Source: Candidatus Zymogenaceae bacterium
GTDB lineage: Bacteria; Desulfobacterota; Zymogenia; Zymogenales; Zymogenaceae
Assembly (NCBI GenBank): GCA_016933535.1
Contig: JAFGAS010000086.1
Location: 1 to 64,000, forward strand
Length of the DNA stretch: 64,000 nt
Reading direction: 5' to 3'
Position numbers and translations under genes: made by a program
Notes under the pieces: model-generated
Databases searched by the model: none
What the model was told of the DNA's origin: nothing
What the model saw: the letters and a program-made list of their open reading frames with translations, nothing else
Part shown: positions 35,166-43,900 of the stretch, in pieces
How positions within the stretch are numbered: the first letter of the stretch is position 1
Layout: every line of letters begins with the position of its first letter

Positions 35166-36008
35166 TTACTTATTGGCGTACATCTTATCGATGGATTCAA
35201 TTGCCTTTTTCGTCTTGTCAGCATCAAGGCCGCCGTAGTGCCAGGCCGCGACGTCCTCCATAAAGTCAACGCCCTTGCCCTTTATAGTATGGGCGATGAT
35301 AACACACGGGCCATCCTTATAGGTGATAGCCTCCTCGATTGCCGGGCACAGCTTCGTATAGTCGTGGCCGTCCGAATCAATGACCTTCCACCCGAACGCT
35401 TCCCACTTCTTACCCAGGGGCTCGATACACATGATATCCTCACAGGCCCCGTCGATACAATATTTGTTGTTATCGATAATCCCGATGAGGTTGGAAAGCT
35501 TGTAGTGACAGGCCGCCATTGCCGCCTCCCAGATGGTCCCTTCGTTCTGTTCGCCGTCACCCATGATGCAGTAGGTCAGCCAGTCCTTCTTCTTCAACCG
35601 CGCCCCAAGGGCCAGCCCTACGGAGATAGGCAGGCCGTGCCCAAGGGACCCCGTCGAGGCATCTACTCCCTTTACCTTAAGGCCGTCCAAGTGCATGCCA
35701 AATGGAGAACCGGTATGGTTGAAATCTTTAAGTAGCTCCTTGTCGAAATACCCTTTATCGGCCAGTATCGGGGCATACCCAACCCCTCCATGTCCTTTGG
35801 AGAGGATAACGCGGTCCCGATCGGGCCAATCGGGCCGTTTCGGATCGATGTTAAGGTACTTGTAATAAAGAGCCACTAGAATATCCGCCTGTGATAGAGC
35901 TCCTCCGGCATGCCCCCCGCCGGACCAGATCAGCGTCTGAATGATATCTTTTCTGATCTGATGGGCCTTCTCTGTCAGGGTCTTCAATTCCTTGTCGGAA
36001 AGTGCCAT
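35166..36008 (-). CDS. Transketolase-like N-terminal (TPP-binding) subunit
   Basis: 280 residues. The thiamine diphosphate motif GDGEQNEGTIWEAAMAACHYKLSNLIGIIDNNK fits GDG-x(25-30)-N. Substrate-site histidines occur in LSKGHGGVGYAPILA and TGSLGHGLPISVGLALGA. GGAGGTACGATT precedes the ATG. It is co-transcribed with the C-terminal subunit. Together they make one full-length transketolase equivalent. Confidence 0.9.
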   Translation of the reverse strand: MALSDKELKTLTEKAHQIRKDIIQTLIWSGGGHAGGALSQADILVALYYKYLNIDPKRPDWPDRDRVILSKGHGGVGYAPILADKGYFDKELLKDFNHTGSPFGMHLDGLKVKGVDASTGSLGHGLPISVGLALGARLKKKDWLTYCIMGDGEQNEGTIWEAAMAACHYKLSNLIGIIDNNKYCIDGACEDIMCIEPLGKKWEAFGWKVIDSDGHDYTKLCPAIEEAITYKDGPCVIIAHTIKGKGVDFMEDVAAWHYGGLDADKTKKAIESIDKMYANK

Positions 36009-36180
36009 AATCGTACCTCCAAGAATGGTTATTTACTCCCTACTGTTTACTCGTGTTTCGTGAACTCTACCGGTTTTGTCGGTCCGCCGGTTACCCGGTA
36101 GGCCGCCCCTTCTTCTGTTGTATCGTGTGCACCGATATCACCCAAAAACATACGTACCGATCTACTCTTCTCCTTCTTTT

Positions 36181-37596
36181 CTATCGATCGCGCCCACTAT
36201 CGGTGCTCGCCCCTTCTCTTCTGCGCCGCCTCGGTACTCGTTCATCCGCGATTTTCTTATATTTTGTCCTAAGCCGCGGCCAGATAGTGAATACATAGAG
36301 TGAATTGAGCGCAAAGAGCCCGATAATGAAGAAGAGGCATATCCTCTGATCCATCACGTCCTCGGGCCTCATCGGTCCGAACAGGATGAATCCCGCGACT
36401 ATCCCGTAGACAATGACAACGATGACCGGGATGATTATTCCTCCCGGCAGCTTGAAGCTTCGTTCCTTATCCGGCTCCTTGTATCGAAGCCTGATGACCG
36501 CCAGGGCCATGACGACGTAGATGAGACATTCGGCCGCGGCGATGATCAGGATCATCGAAAGGACATATCTGGTAACGAAACCGTAGATCGTCATAATCGC
36601 GCAATAAAGCAAAACGGCCAGCATCGCCACCCATGGCGTCGCGTAGCGGGGATGGAGCCTTGCCAGAAAACGCGGCAGCGACCAGTCCCGCGCCATCGCA
36701 TACACGAAGCGTGAGGCGGTCATTATGCCCGCATTCAATGAGGTCAACGACGCTAACAGGCCCATGATAATCATGAAGTAGAGCCCGAACCCGCCTAACA
36801 GGTATTTTCCGTAGAGCACATGGGGTATCGGCAGCCCCTCGGGGGCCAGCACCGGCAAGAGCTGATCCCATCCGAGTACGGACGTCATCGCCGTTGAAAA
36901 GAGAGCATACGTTACTGCCAGAAGGCCCAGAGCAATCATCATTCCCCTCGGGACCAGTTTTACATCGACGACTTCCTCCGATACGGTGATGACCCACTCA
37001 AACGCAATAAAGCATGATATCCCGATCGCTACCGCCTGTATGAAGCCGTCCATTGACCCGATGGTAAGCGGGTTTTCGATGTGAAAATCGATTGTGTACA
37101 GACCGTAGATAGAAATCAGGATGAGACCGGCGAACATAGTATACGCGAGGATATCCTGTGCAAGACCCGCAAAGTTAATCCCGCGAAAATTGAGGTACAG
37201 GAGCAACAGCACGAACAACGCCGCCCAGACCACCGGCGGGATAGCCGTGAACCCCTGGGAGATTGCCTGAGAAAGGATAAAAATTTCCGCCCCGACAATG
37301 GCAAGCTGGCCGAGGACGTAGACGCCCGAAATAATAATAGCTGTCCGCTCGCCAAAGGCTCGCTCTATGAAGAGCTTGATTCCGGCCGCGGTAGGATACA
37401 TGGAGTTAAGTTCGGCAAAGCACGATCCTGCGAATATCGCCATCAATCCGGACACGAGGATGGCGATCCATGCGGAATTGCCGGTTAGGTAGCTTGCCAC
37501 CTGTATAAACGAGACATAGGTTACGGTGGCCAGAGCCATCCCGGCCCCCGTGGATATCACCGTCCGAAGTCCGATCGCCCGTCTGAGTTGGGTCAT
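36181..37596 (-). CDS. APC-superfamily amino acid permease (2)
   Basis: 471 residues from the ATG at 37596, which has an AGGAGG site 8-9 bp upstream. The track start is a TTG overlapping that site. About 12 helices are seen. The N-terminus (LRTVISTGAGMALATVTYVSFIQVA) and AAGIKLFIERAFGERTAI align closely with permease 1, so the two arose by duplication. Upstream neighbours are two aminotransferases and an SCP2 protein. It probably imports the amine or amino acid used by one of them. Confidence 0.88.
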   Translation of the reverse strand: MTQLRRAIGLRTVISTGAGMALATVTYVSFIQVASYLTGNSAWIAILVSGLMAIFAGSCFAELNSMYPTAAGIKLFIERAFGERTAIIISGVYVLGQLAIVGAEIFILSQAISQGFTAIPPVVWAALFVLLLLYLNFRGINFAGLAQDILAYTMFAGLILISIYGLYTIDFHIENPLTIGSMDGFIQAVAIGISCFIAFEWVITVSEEVVDVKLVPRGMMIALGLLAVTYALFSTAMTSVLGWDQLLPVLAPEGLPIPHVLYGKYLLGGFGLYFMIIMGLLASLTSLNAGIMTASRFVYAMARDWSLPRFLARLHPRYATPWVAMLAVLLYCAIMTIYGFVTRYVLSMILIIAAAECLIYVVMALAVIRLRYKEPDKERSFKLPGGIIIPVIVVIVYGIVAGFILFGPMRPEDVMDQRICLFFIIGLFALNSLYVFTIWPRLRTKYKKIADERVPRRRRREGASTDSGRDR

Positions 37597-37730
37597 AAAT
37601 AATTCCTCCTGCAATTTAGCATCATATTGACGGGTGTCGCCTTCAATATCTATCCCGTCAACATTCCGTATCTATTTCCCGAATCACTATGCACCGTTAT
37701 CCGGCGTTGACCGCGTTGTCCCCCATTATC

Positions 37731-39023
37731 CTACCGAGCGGCGTTTTTCTCCTCCTGTTTGCTGATCTCGGCAAGCGAGCGGTCAAACGCCTCCAAGACA
37801 AAATCGACCTCCTGCTCGGTGATGACAAGCGTCGGCATTATCCGAATGATCCTCGGGTTATTGAACGTATAGATCGATATCACGCCGTTCTGCTTGAGCT
37901 GATAGGCCATTCTGGGACCGATGCTGTCTTCTGGAAATTCCATGCCGAGCATAAGTCCCCTGCCCCGTACGTCGAGAACGAGTTTCGGGTACTTTCCCTT
38001 CAGGGCGGAGAGGCCCGCCATAAACCGACCACCCATTCGAGTGGCGTGTCCCGGCAGGTCGTTATTTTCAATATACTCGATAGTCGCCAGTGCAACGAGG
38101 CAGGCCAGCGACGTCCCCCCGAAGGAATTGATGATGATGAACGGGTGGGTCATGAGGAATTCCGCTATTTCCTCCGTAAAGACCGCGCACGAAAGGGGAT
38201 ATAATCCGCCCGACAGGGATTTGGCCAGCACCATAATATCGGGGTTAACTCCCGAGTGCTCGGCGCAAAACATCTTTCCGGTGCGCCCGAATCCCGTCTG
38301 GACTTCGTCGAAGACAAGAAGGATCTCGTTTTTCGTGCAGAGCTCCCTCAATTGCCGCAGATACGCGTCATCGGCGGGGATGATGCCGCCCTCTCCCTGG
38401 ATGGGCTCCAGCAGGACCGCGGCCGTCTCCTCGGTGATGGCCTCTTCCACCGCTCCGATATCGTTATATCGGACGTGCCGGTAGCCCGGTGTCAGCGGGG
38501 CAAACGGCTGCTTATAGACGTCCCGTCCGGTGGCCGGAAGGGCAAACCCGGTAACCCCGTGATACCCGTTTTCCATGCAAATGATTTCGGTCTTGTCGGT
38601 ATGTCCGCGGGCAAGCTTCACGGCCACTTCAATGGCCTCCCCGCCCCCGCAGCAAAACAATGAGTATTTCAAGTCTCCGGGAGTGATCTCGGCTAATTTC
38701 TTTGCCAAGATTCCCCGCTCTCGTACGATAGAAATCCAGCCTCCCATATCGTAGGTATCCAGCGCTTTTTTAAGACCTTCGACGATTTCTTTGTTGTGCC
38801 TGCCGACATTGAATATCCCCGCGCCGGTGACACAGTCGATATATTTCTGTCCTGATATATCCCAAACCGAGGCACCTTCTCTCTTTCCCTCGATGATATC
38901 AAGGCTTGCGTTTTTAAACATCCTCAGGGCGAAAGGGTTTACATACTGCCGGTAATTTTCTTCCGTTTCCTTTCTGATCTCATCCATGTCGGTCTTCGAA
39001 AGAATATCGTCGATTATGGACAT
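37731..39023 (-). CDS. Class III pyridoxal-phosphate aminotransferase (1)
   Basis: 430 residues of the ornithine/omega-amino acid aminotransferase family. The phosphate and cofactor segments are CCGGGEAIEVAVKLARGHT and DEVQTGFGRTGKMFCAEHSG, and the Schiff-base lysine is in VLAKSLSGGLYPLSCAVF. It transfers a distal amino group to pyruvate or 2-oxoglutarate. It begins 1 bp after the SCP2 stop (TAATATG) with GGAGG inside that gene end, so translation is coupled. It is paralogous to 39404-40684. Substrate undetermined: putrescine, taurine, beta-alanine, GABA or acetylornithine are family options. Confidence 0.88.
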   Translation of the reverse strand: MSIIDDILSKTDMDEIRKETEENYRQYVNPFALRMFKNASLDIIEGKREGASVWDISGQKYIDCVTGAGIFNVGRHNKEIVEGLKKALDTYDMGGWISIVRERGILAKKLAEITPGDLKYSLFCCGGGEAIEVAVKLARGHTDKTEIICMENGYHGVTGFALPATGRDVYKQPFAPLTPGYRHVRYNDIGAVEEAITEETAAVLLEPIQGEGGIIPADDAYLRQLRELCTKNEILLVFDEVQTGFGRTGKMFCAEHSGVNPDIMVLAKSLSGGLYPLSCAVFTEEIAEFLMTHPFIIINSFGGTSLACLVALATIEYIENNDLPGHATRMGGRFMAGLSALKGKYPKLVLDVRGRGLMLGMEFPEDSIGPRMAYQLKQNGVISIYTFNNPRIIRIMPTLVITEQEVDFVLEAFDRSLAEISKQEEKNAAR

Positions 39024-39024
39024 A

Positions 39025-39384
39025 TTATACCTCCGGCCAGATGACCGCCGTTATCACGTCGATACGCATGACATCCTCCTGGGTTCCCTTGACCTTAATC
39101 TCGCCCCTCAGGTACTTCTGGGTGGGGTTGATATCGCCCCAGAACATGTCACACATCGTCTCACTGTCGGTTTCCACTATGATATCGGGTGTTCCAACAG
39201 TACCCTTATCGTTTTTTACAATCTCTCCCTCCACCACCTTCATCGTAAAGGAATCATCCATGTCAATGGCCTTGAAGTGGAGTATTTTCGTCCAGTCTCG
39301 CTGCATTTTGCGCAGCCGCTTATTGTTGTTACATTGTTCGGTGAAATCGGCCAGGGCCTCCCATATCTCGTCGCCGGTCGCCAT
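39025..39384 (-). CDS. SCP2 sterol-carrier-type domain protein
   Basis: 119 residues consisting of one SCP2 domain (VGTPDIIVETDSETMCDMFWGDINPTQKYLRGEIKVKGTQEDVMRID). The pattern and length match stand-alone SCP2 proteins, which bind lipids or acyl groups. It is wedged between two paralogous aminotransferase genes and translationally coupled to the downstream one, which is an odd setting for a lipid carrier. It could shield or deliver a hydrophobic amine or CoA substrate. Confidence 0.85.
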   Translation of the reverse strand: MATGDEIWEALADFTEQCNNNKRLRKMQRDWTKILHFKAIDMDDSFTMKVVEGEIVKNDKGTVGTPDIIVETDSETMCDMFWGDINPTQKYLRGEIKVKGTQEDVMRIDVITAVIWPEV

Positions 39385-39403
39385 AAGAAAAACCTCCTCT
39401 TAA

Positions 39404-40684
39404 TTAGTACTTTTCGATTCCGCCCTGTTTCATAATTTCAGACATCGATTTGTCGAGGGCATCGACGACAAAATCGACTTCATCTTCCTGTATTACAAGC
39501 GAGGGCATCAGCCGCATTACCGAAGGCTCATTGCCGGTATAGATGGCCATGACGCCGTTTTGTGCAAGTTGATAGCTCATCCGGGGACCGATACTGTCAT
39601 TGGTATATTGGAGCCCCATCATGAGGCCTTTGCGCCTCACCTCCATAAGGAGTTCGGGATATCTCGTGAGAAGCTCATCGAACCCCTTCTGGAAGCGTTC
39701 TCCCATCTTTGCGGCGTGTTCGGGTAGCTTATTCTTGACAATAAAATCTATGACCGCAAGCCCCACCATACATCCGATGTCTGATCCGCCGAAGGTTGAA
39801 AGGTGGGTGAAGGCATGTGTCATCACAAAGTCACCCAGTTCCTCACGATAGACGGTTGCGGAAATGGGGTAAAGCGCCCCACCCAACGATTTGGCAATGG
39901 TTAAAATGTCCGGGACGACCCCGGAATAATCGCAGCAGAACATCTTGCCCGTACGCCCGAATCCGGTCTGTATCTCGTCAAAGATAAGCAGCACCTCATG
40001 ATCGTCGCAAAGTTTCCTCAATCCCTTCACATAGTCGTCCGTCGCAAGGTGAATACCCCCCTCTCCCTGGACAAGCTCGATGATGATGGCGGCGGTGTCT
40101 TCGGTGACCGCCTCTTCCATTGCCGCCAGGTTGTTGTAGGGGACGTGTTTATAACCGGGTACCATCGAACCGAAGGGCTTGCGGTATTCATCACGGCCGA
40201 TGGCCGCCAGCGAAAATCCCGTGTGTCCGTGATAGGCCTTTAGTGTCGAGATTACATCGTTCTTCATGGTATAGCCCCGGGCGAGCTTAATGGCAAAATC
40301 ATTTGCCTCTCCCCCACCCGACCCGTACATGACGTATTGTAGGTCACCCGGGGTTATTTCGGCAAGTCGCTTAGCCAGGTCGGCCTTGGGCTTGCTGCAG
40401 AGCAGGAAGACGCCGAGATCATATTCATCCAGGGCCTTTTTCAGGGCATCGATGATCTCGGGATTCCGCCTGCCGACGTTAAACGATCCCGCCGAGGTAA
40501 TACAGTCGATATATTTCTTCCCGGTGATGTCCCAGACCGCCGCTCCCTCCCGTTTTCCCTCGATGATATCCAATCCTGCGTTCTTCAGTACCCGCGCCTT
40601 CTGGGGATTAACATACCGGGAAAAATCGTCCAGCGCTTGTTTTTTAATCTCATCCCGTTGACCCTTGGTGAGTTGGGCGGCCAT
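39404..40684 (-). CDS. Class III pyridoxal-phosphate aminotransferase (2)
   Basis: 426 residues. Motifs run in parallel with paralogue 1: LKNAGLDIIEGKREGAAVWD, GSGGGEANDFAIKLARGYT, DEIQTGFGRTGKMFCCDYSG and the lysine loop IAKSLGGALYPISATVY. The same reaction class applies. Two near-twin copies flanking an SCP2 gene suggest a tandem duplication followed by specialisation. It is the first gene after the TetR regulator and is 132 bp downstream of it. Confidence 0.88.
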   Translation of the reverse strand: MAAQLTKGQRDEIKKQALDDFSRYVNPQKARVLKNAGLDIIEGKREGAAVWDITGKKYIDCITSAGSFNVGRRNPEIIDALKKALDEYDLGVFLLCSKPKADLAKRLAEITPGDLQYVMYGSGGGEANDFAIKLARGYTMKNDVISTLKAYHGHTGFSLAAIGRDEYRKPFGSMVPGYKHVPYNNLAAMEEAVTEDTAAIIIELVQGEGGIHLATDDYVKGLRKLCDDHEVLLIFDEIQTGFGRTGKMFCCDYSGVVPDILTIAKSLGGALYPISATVYREELGDFVMTHAFTHLSTFGGSDIGCMVGLAVIDFIVKNKLPEHAAKMGERFQKGFDELLTRYPELLMEVRRKGLMMGLQYTNDSIGPRMSYQLAQNGVMAIYTGNEPSVMRLMPSLVIQEDEVDFVVDALDKSMSEIMKQGGIEKY

Positions 40685-40816
40685 AATCGTCTCCTCGTAC
40701 TATTCATTACATATTGTATCTCTTTATTTCGTACTAATGACTATTCCATCAATCCGCTAATAACCCGTTCTATTGCCTTGTTCGCTTTGTTTATCCTTTC
40801 GTATCTAAACGCCGCT

Positions 40817-41461
40817 TTACTCCCGGGTCTTTGCCATAATCCCGCCAAGTAATATCTTCAACTGAGTCTGTACAACCTTTTCGAGATCCAGGTTGAAATT
40901 CTTGAGATACCCCATCATATCGAGGATGAGAACCCCTTCCAATCCCGCCCAAAGGTTGAAACTGGCCTGCGCGCTGTCAATATCCGACGAAAATTCTCCG
41001 CCGGCGATTCCTTCCACCATGACTTCCTCGATGATCCTTACGGCCTGTGCCGTCAAATCCTTGAGCCGTTCCCTCAGATGTTCCGACTGGCCCCGTTTGG
41101 TAAATCCGAGGTCATGGAACGTGAGCATCTCGAAATATTCGGTATAGTCGGTATAGAATGTAACGTATTGGCGTGCTATGGCTCGTATGCGATCTCTTGG
41201 CGTACCCTCCGTTATGGCCTCCTTCTTTATGAGACCGATAACGACCATGAAGGCCTCTTCACAAACCCTCTCGTAAATGTCGTCTTTCCCGGAAAAATAG
41301 ACGTAGATAGCCCCCGTGGAAAGCTCCGCCTCCAGAGCGATATCACGCATCGTAGCACCGAGGTACCCCTTTTCCACGAAGAGCTTTCGTGCCGCATCCA
41401 AGATACGTTCGATCCGCTCCTGTCTTTCCGTTTCAATCCGTTGCGCGACGACGTTTTCCAT
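40817..41461 (-). CDS. TetR-family transcriptional regulator
   Basis: 214 residues. The N-terminal HTH domain (RILDAARKLFVEKGYLGATMRDIALEAELSTGAIYVYFSGKDDIYE) is textbook TetR, followed by a helical ligand domain resembling AcrR/FadR-type regulators of lipid or acyl-CoA genes. It lies upstream of, and on the same strand as, the aminotransferase-SCP2-permease run and is the likely local regulator. I did not find a clear palindromic operator. Confidence 0.88.
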   Translation of the reverse strand: MENVVAQRIETERQERIERILDAARKLFVEKGYLGATMRDIALEAELSTGAIYVYFSGKDDIYERVCEEAFMVVIGLIKKEAITEGTPRDRIRAIARQYVTFYTDYTEYFEMLTFHDLGFTKRGQSEHLRERLKDLTAQAVRIIEEVMVEGIAGGEFSSDIDSAQASFNLWAGLEGVLILDMMGYLKNFNLDLEKVVQTQLKILLGGIMAKTRE

Positions 41462-41601
41462 ATCAGAATATTCTACGATAGTCTTTAAAAGGCCGACTAG
41501 TGAACGATGTTATGCTACAAAACAATGTTTTATATGTCAAGGGAATTTTATCCCTTACCCCCGTTTCTTTTCCTCCCTCAAATCTTCTGGTCTCTGCATA
41601 T

Positions 41602-41632
41602 AAAAAAACCCCCCATTATGGGAGGTATTTTT
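41602..41632. terminator. Intrinsic terminator downstream of the MoaD-like gene
   Basis: ACCCCCC and GGGAGGT pair with one mismatch around ATTAT, flanked by A7 and T5. It separates the small MoaD-like gene from the TetR gene and could act on either strand. Confidence 0.6.
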
Positions 41633-41717
41633 CTCGTCAGGCTCGCCGGGGCATCTGCCGCCGTGTATGTCTTATATGTGTTAGATACCTCAAGTAAACG
41701 TTGAGGTGACATTTCAA

Positions 41718-41957
41718 TCATCCACCGATAATGGGCGGGAGGATCGTTACGGTATCTCCCTCTACGAGGACCTGGTCTCGCACGGCGTGTCTTGATCCGA
41801 CAAAGAGTAAAAACTCCTGATCATTCGGCAACTCGAGGGCCCTTATTACTTCTCCGAGAACTGCGCCTTTGGCGAGAGTGAGAGCAAACGGTCTCTTGAA
41901 GTCTCTCCCGGGTGCATACGTTCTCAGCACATAGTGAAGTTTTACCAATATCTCCAT
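41718..41957 (-). CDS. MoaD/ThiS-family ubiquitin-like protein (second copy)
   Basis: 79 residues, beta-grasp pattern, ending VTILPPIIGG with the C-terminal GlyGly needed for thiocarboxylation. It is different in sequence from the MoaD next to aor. The gene is isolated between a terminator and a YciO-like gene. It could serve another AOR paralogue, molybdopterin synthesis, thiamine or another sulfur transfer. No MoaE, MoeB or ThiF is adjacent. Confidence 0.8.
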   Translation of the reverse strand: MEILVKLHYVLRTYAPGRDFKRPFALTLAKGAVLGEVIRALELPNDQEFLLFVGSRHAVRDQVLVEGDTVTILPPIIGG

Positions 41958-42062
41958 AGATACCGATCATCTTTATATAAAGGATGACTTTCTTACTATA
42001 CAGAATTCGCCTGATAAATGCCACACAAAACTTTCGCCGCGGACAACAAAGAGTCGGGACAT

Positions 42063-42680
42063 TTATTCCTCGAATATAATTGACGTATCTCCCTTCCCCT
42101 CTCTGATTACCGTCGGGCTATCCCCGGACAGATCGATGATGGTGGAGTGATGTGCAATAATCCTTCCTCCATCGATAACCATATCTACGAGTCCGCGGAG
42201 CCTTTCGCCAATCTCTTCGGCATCGTTGAACAACTCGTTTTCGGTATTCTTTACGCTTGTGGTAATAATCGGGTTGCCAAGGAGTTGAACCATCATAAGA
42301 CAAATATTGTTGTTCGGGATCCTGATCCCGACCGTCTTCCTTCGGGTGAGCATGACCTTCGGGACCTTTCGGGAAGCCTCTAGGACAAATGTATACGGTC
42401 CCGGCACTAGTCGCTTCATGATATTAAAGGCCTGGTTGCTCACCTGAGCGTATGTGCTGATATCCGTAAGATTGGGGCAAAGAAAACTGAGGGGCTTATT
42501 CGGGTCTTTCCCTTTAATCTTGTAGAGTCGATCTATGGCACTCTTCTGAAAGATATCACACCCAATACCGTATATGGTATCGGTCGGATACGCAATAACT
42601 TCACCCCGCCGAAGCCTTTCGACAACGAGTCGAATAAGCCGCTGTTCGGGGTTGACAGGATTGATTTTTTGAATCTGCAT
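42063..42680 (-). CDS. YciO/Sua5/YrdC-family protein
   Basis: 205 residues from the ATG at 42680, which has AGAGGG upstream. The track began 6 codons earlier. The start (INPVNPEQRLIRLVVERLRRGEVIAYPTDTIYGIGCD) and the TVIREGKGD end follow the YciO branch more than canonical Sua5/TsaC. The K-x-R-x(2)-K-x-S/T-N type signature is loosely seen as IKGKDPNKPLSFLC. The family binds nucleotides and double-stranded RNA, and Sua5 members form threonylcarbamoyl-AMP for tRNA t6A. Which activity applies here is uncertain. Confidence 0.85.
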   Translation of the reverse strand: MQIQKINPVNPEQRLIRLVVERLRRGEVIAYPTDTIYGIGCDIFQKSAIDRLYKIKGKDPNKPLSFLCPNLTDISTYAQVSNQAFNIMKRLVPGPYTFVLEASRKVPKVMLTRRKTVGIRIPNNNICLMMVQLLGNPIITTSVKNTENELFNDAEEIGERLRGLVDMVIDGGRIIAHHSTIIDLSGDSPTVIREGKGDTSIIFEE

Positions 42681-42792
42681 GTTACCCTCTCTTTCCAAGC
42701 CTCATTTCTCATCTATCATACCGCTACATAAATGTCAACACGGATGTAAAAGCTCATTTCGAGCCCATAAACCCGTCACCTCCGTTATCTCC

Positions 42793-42822
42793 TTGACACA
42801 TGTAGGGATAATCACTTATAAT
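42793..42822 (+). promoter_or_regulatory. Consensus sigma70-type promoter
   Basis: TTGACA (42793-42798), 18-bp spacer, TATAAT (42817-42822). Both boxes match the consensus perfectly. The start site should be near 42829, about 18 nt before the response-regulator ATG. Confidence 0.8.
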
Positions 42823-42846
42823 TTTAGAATATATGGTACAAAAGCT

Positions 42847-43515
42847 ATGAGCCTGATCGAAACCCATTGTCCGAAATGTAAGAAAAAGATATTCCTCGAT
42901 CTTGAAGAGGTTGTATCCGACAGCGCCGTTCGTCCGATAAGGTGCTCCCAATGCGGAAACGAGTTTATGTTCGGATTCGACTCCGAAGCCTACCCGGTCT
43001 CGGAAAATTCCGTGCCCGATACTGTTGCTGAAACTAAGGACCAACCCCAACCCAAAGAACAGGGATCATCGGACACGGTTGTCCCGAAAACAAGGCTCGT
43101 AAAAAGACTCGTTATGAGACGGGTCCCCAAAGCACGGCCGAAGGCCGATAAACGGATCCTCATTATCGAGGATTCGGCTTTGACCAGGCAGCAGGTAGTC
43201 GATCTATTTTCCGATGATGTCCAGAACATCGTCGCTCTTGAGAACGCCGAGGAAGGCCTCAAGGAACTCCGCCAAAGAAAACCGGATCTCCTTATCGTTG
43301 ATCTGGTGCTCCCTCAGATGTCGGGAGCCGAGCTTATCACCATTGCACTAAAATATATACCGACGAAAAGTATCATCATCTTCACCGCAGCCCATACGAC
43401 GAACCTGGACATTTTCGACGAAGGCATGGAAGGTATAACTCTCGTATTCAAAGGGGGAGCCGACTCCTTTGAAGAACTCAGCGAAAAGGGAATGCGGATC
43501 CTTGGCTTGGAATGA
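42847..43515 (+). CDS. Zinc-ribbon response-regulator receiver protein
   Basis: 222 residues from the ATG at 42847. The 56 extra residues in the track precede the promoter. The N-terminus is a zinc ribbon of the MJ0042 type (THCPKCKKKIFLDLEEV...IRCSQCGNEFMFG). A linker follows, then a receiver domain with the acidic pair in LIIEDSAL, the phospho-aspartate in LLIVDLVLPQMSG and the conserved lysine in LVFKGG. No DNA-binding output domain is present, so it probably acts through protein contacts. It is monocistronic, with its own strong promoter and terminator. Confidence 0.88.
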   Translation: MSLIETHCPKCKKKIFLDLEEVVSDSAVRPIRCSQCGNEFMFGFDSEAYPVSENSVPDTVAETKDQPQPKEQGSSDTVVPKTRLVKRLVMRRVPKARPKADKRILIIEDSALTRQQVVDLFSDDVQNIVALENAEEGLKELRQRKPDLLIVDLVLPQMSGAELITIALKYIPTKSIIIFTAAHTTNLDIFDEGMEGITLVFKGGADSFEELSEKGMRILGLE

Positions 43516-43542
43516 GGGGTACCCCCCCGATACCCCATAGAT

Positions 43543-43574
43543 AAGAAAACCCGGAACAGAGTCCGGGTTTTTTC
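43543..43574. terminator. Bidirectional intrinsic terminator
   Basis: AAACCCGGA pairs perfectly with TCCGGGTTT around ACAGAG, followed by T residues on the plus strand and A residues on the other side. It ends the response-regulator gene and the nickel operon. A second small stem (GGGGTA/TACCCC) lies just before it. Confidence 0.85.
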
Positions 43575-43588
43575 GAATACGCTTTTTT

Positions 43589-43900
43589 TTACTTGGATGA
43601 TTTTTTCCTTTTGAGGACCGCTCCTACCCCCCATCCGAGCCCGAAGAGCACCAGAGTTCCTAAAATACCCGCGATCATGCCGGAAATCGGCCTTTCTCCC
43701 AGAAACGGAATGCTATAGTCGGGCATGATCGAATGCCCCCAGACCATTACCTCTCCCAGGTGGAGGAAGCCGAGTAATTCGGCTGCCTTCTCCAGGCCGT
43801 CGGGGCTTGACGAGGCGAAGGGAGACAGTAAGAACGCAATAACAAGACAGATGAAAAGGGAAATGACGATAAACCGCGTATTATTCTTCTTTTTATCCAT
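43589..43900 (-). CDS. PDGLE-domain membrane protein of nickel/cobalt uptake
   Basis: 103 residues from the ATG at 43900, which overlaps the nikM end. The track start adds 24 unlikely residues. Two hydrophobic helices flank the motif SSPDGLEKAAE, which defines the PDGLE/CbiN-like small subunit found fused to or next to CbiM/NikM. It is needed with NikM for metal capture in ECF transporters. It is the last gene of the nikR operon. Confidence 0.88.
   Translation of the reverse strand: MDKKKNNTRFIVISLFICLVIAFLLSPFASSSPDGLEKAAELLGFLHLGEVMVWGHSIMPDYSIPFLGERPISGMIAGILGTLVLFGLGWGVGAVLKRKKSSK

Noticed and set aside
34132-36008. 1-deoxy-xylulose-5-phosphate synthase for the split TPP enzyme
   Set aside because: The motifs (TGSLGHGLPISVGLALG, IAEQNMFGVAAGLAL) and the subunit split fit two-subunit transketolases better.
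42679-42846. N-terminal extension of the zinc-ribbon response regulator
   Set aside because: A consensus promoter lies inside it and the zinc ribbon starts right after the ATG at 42847.
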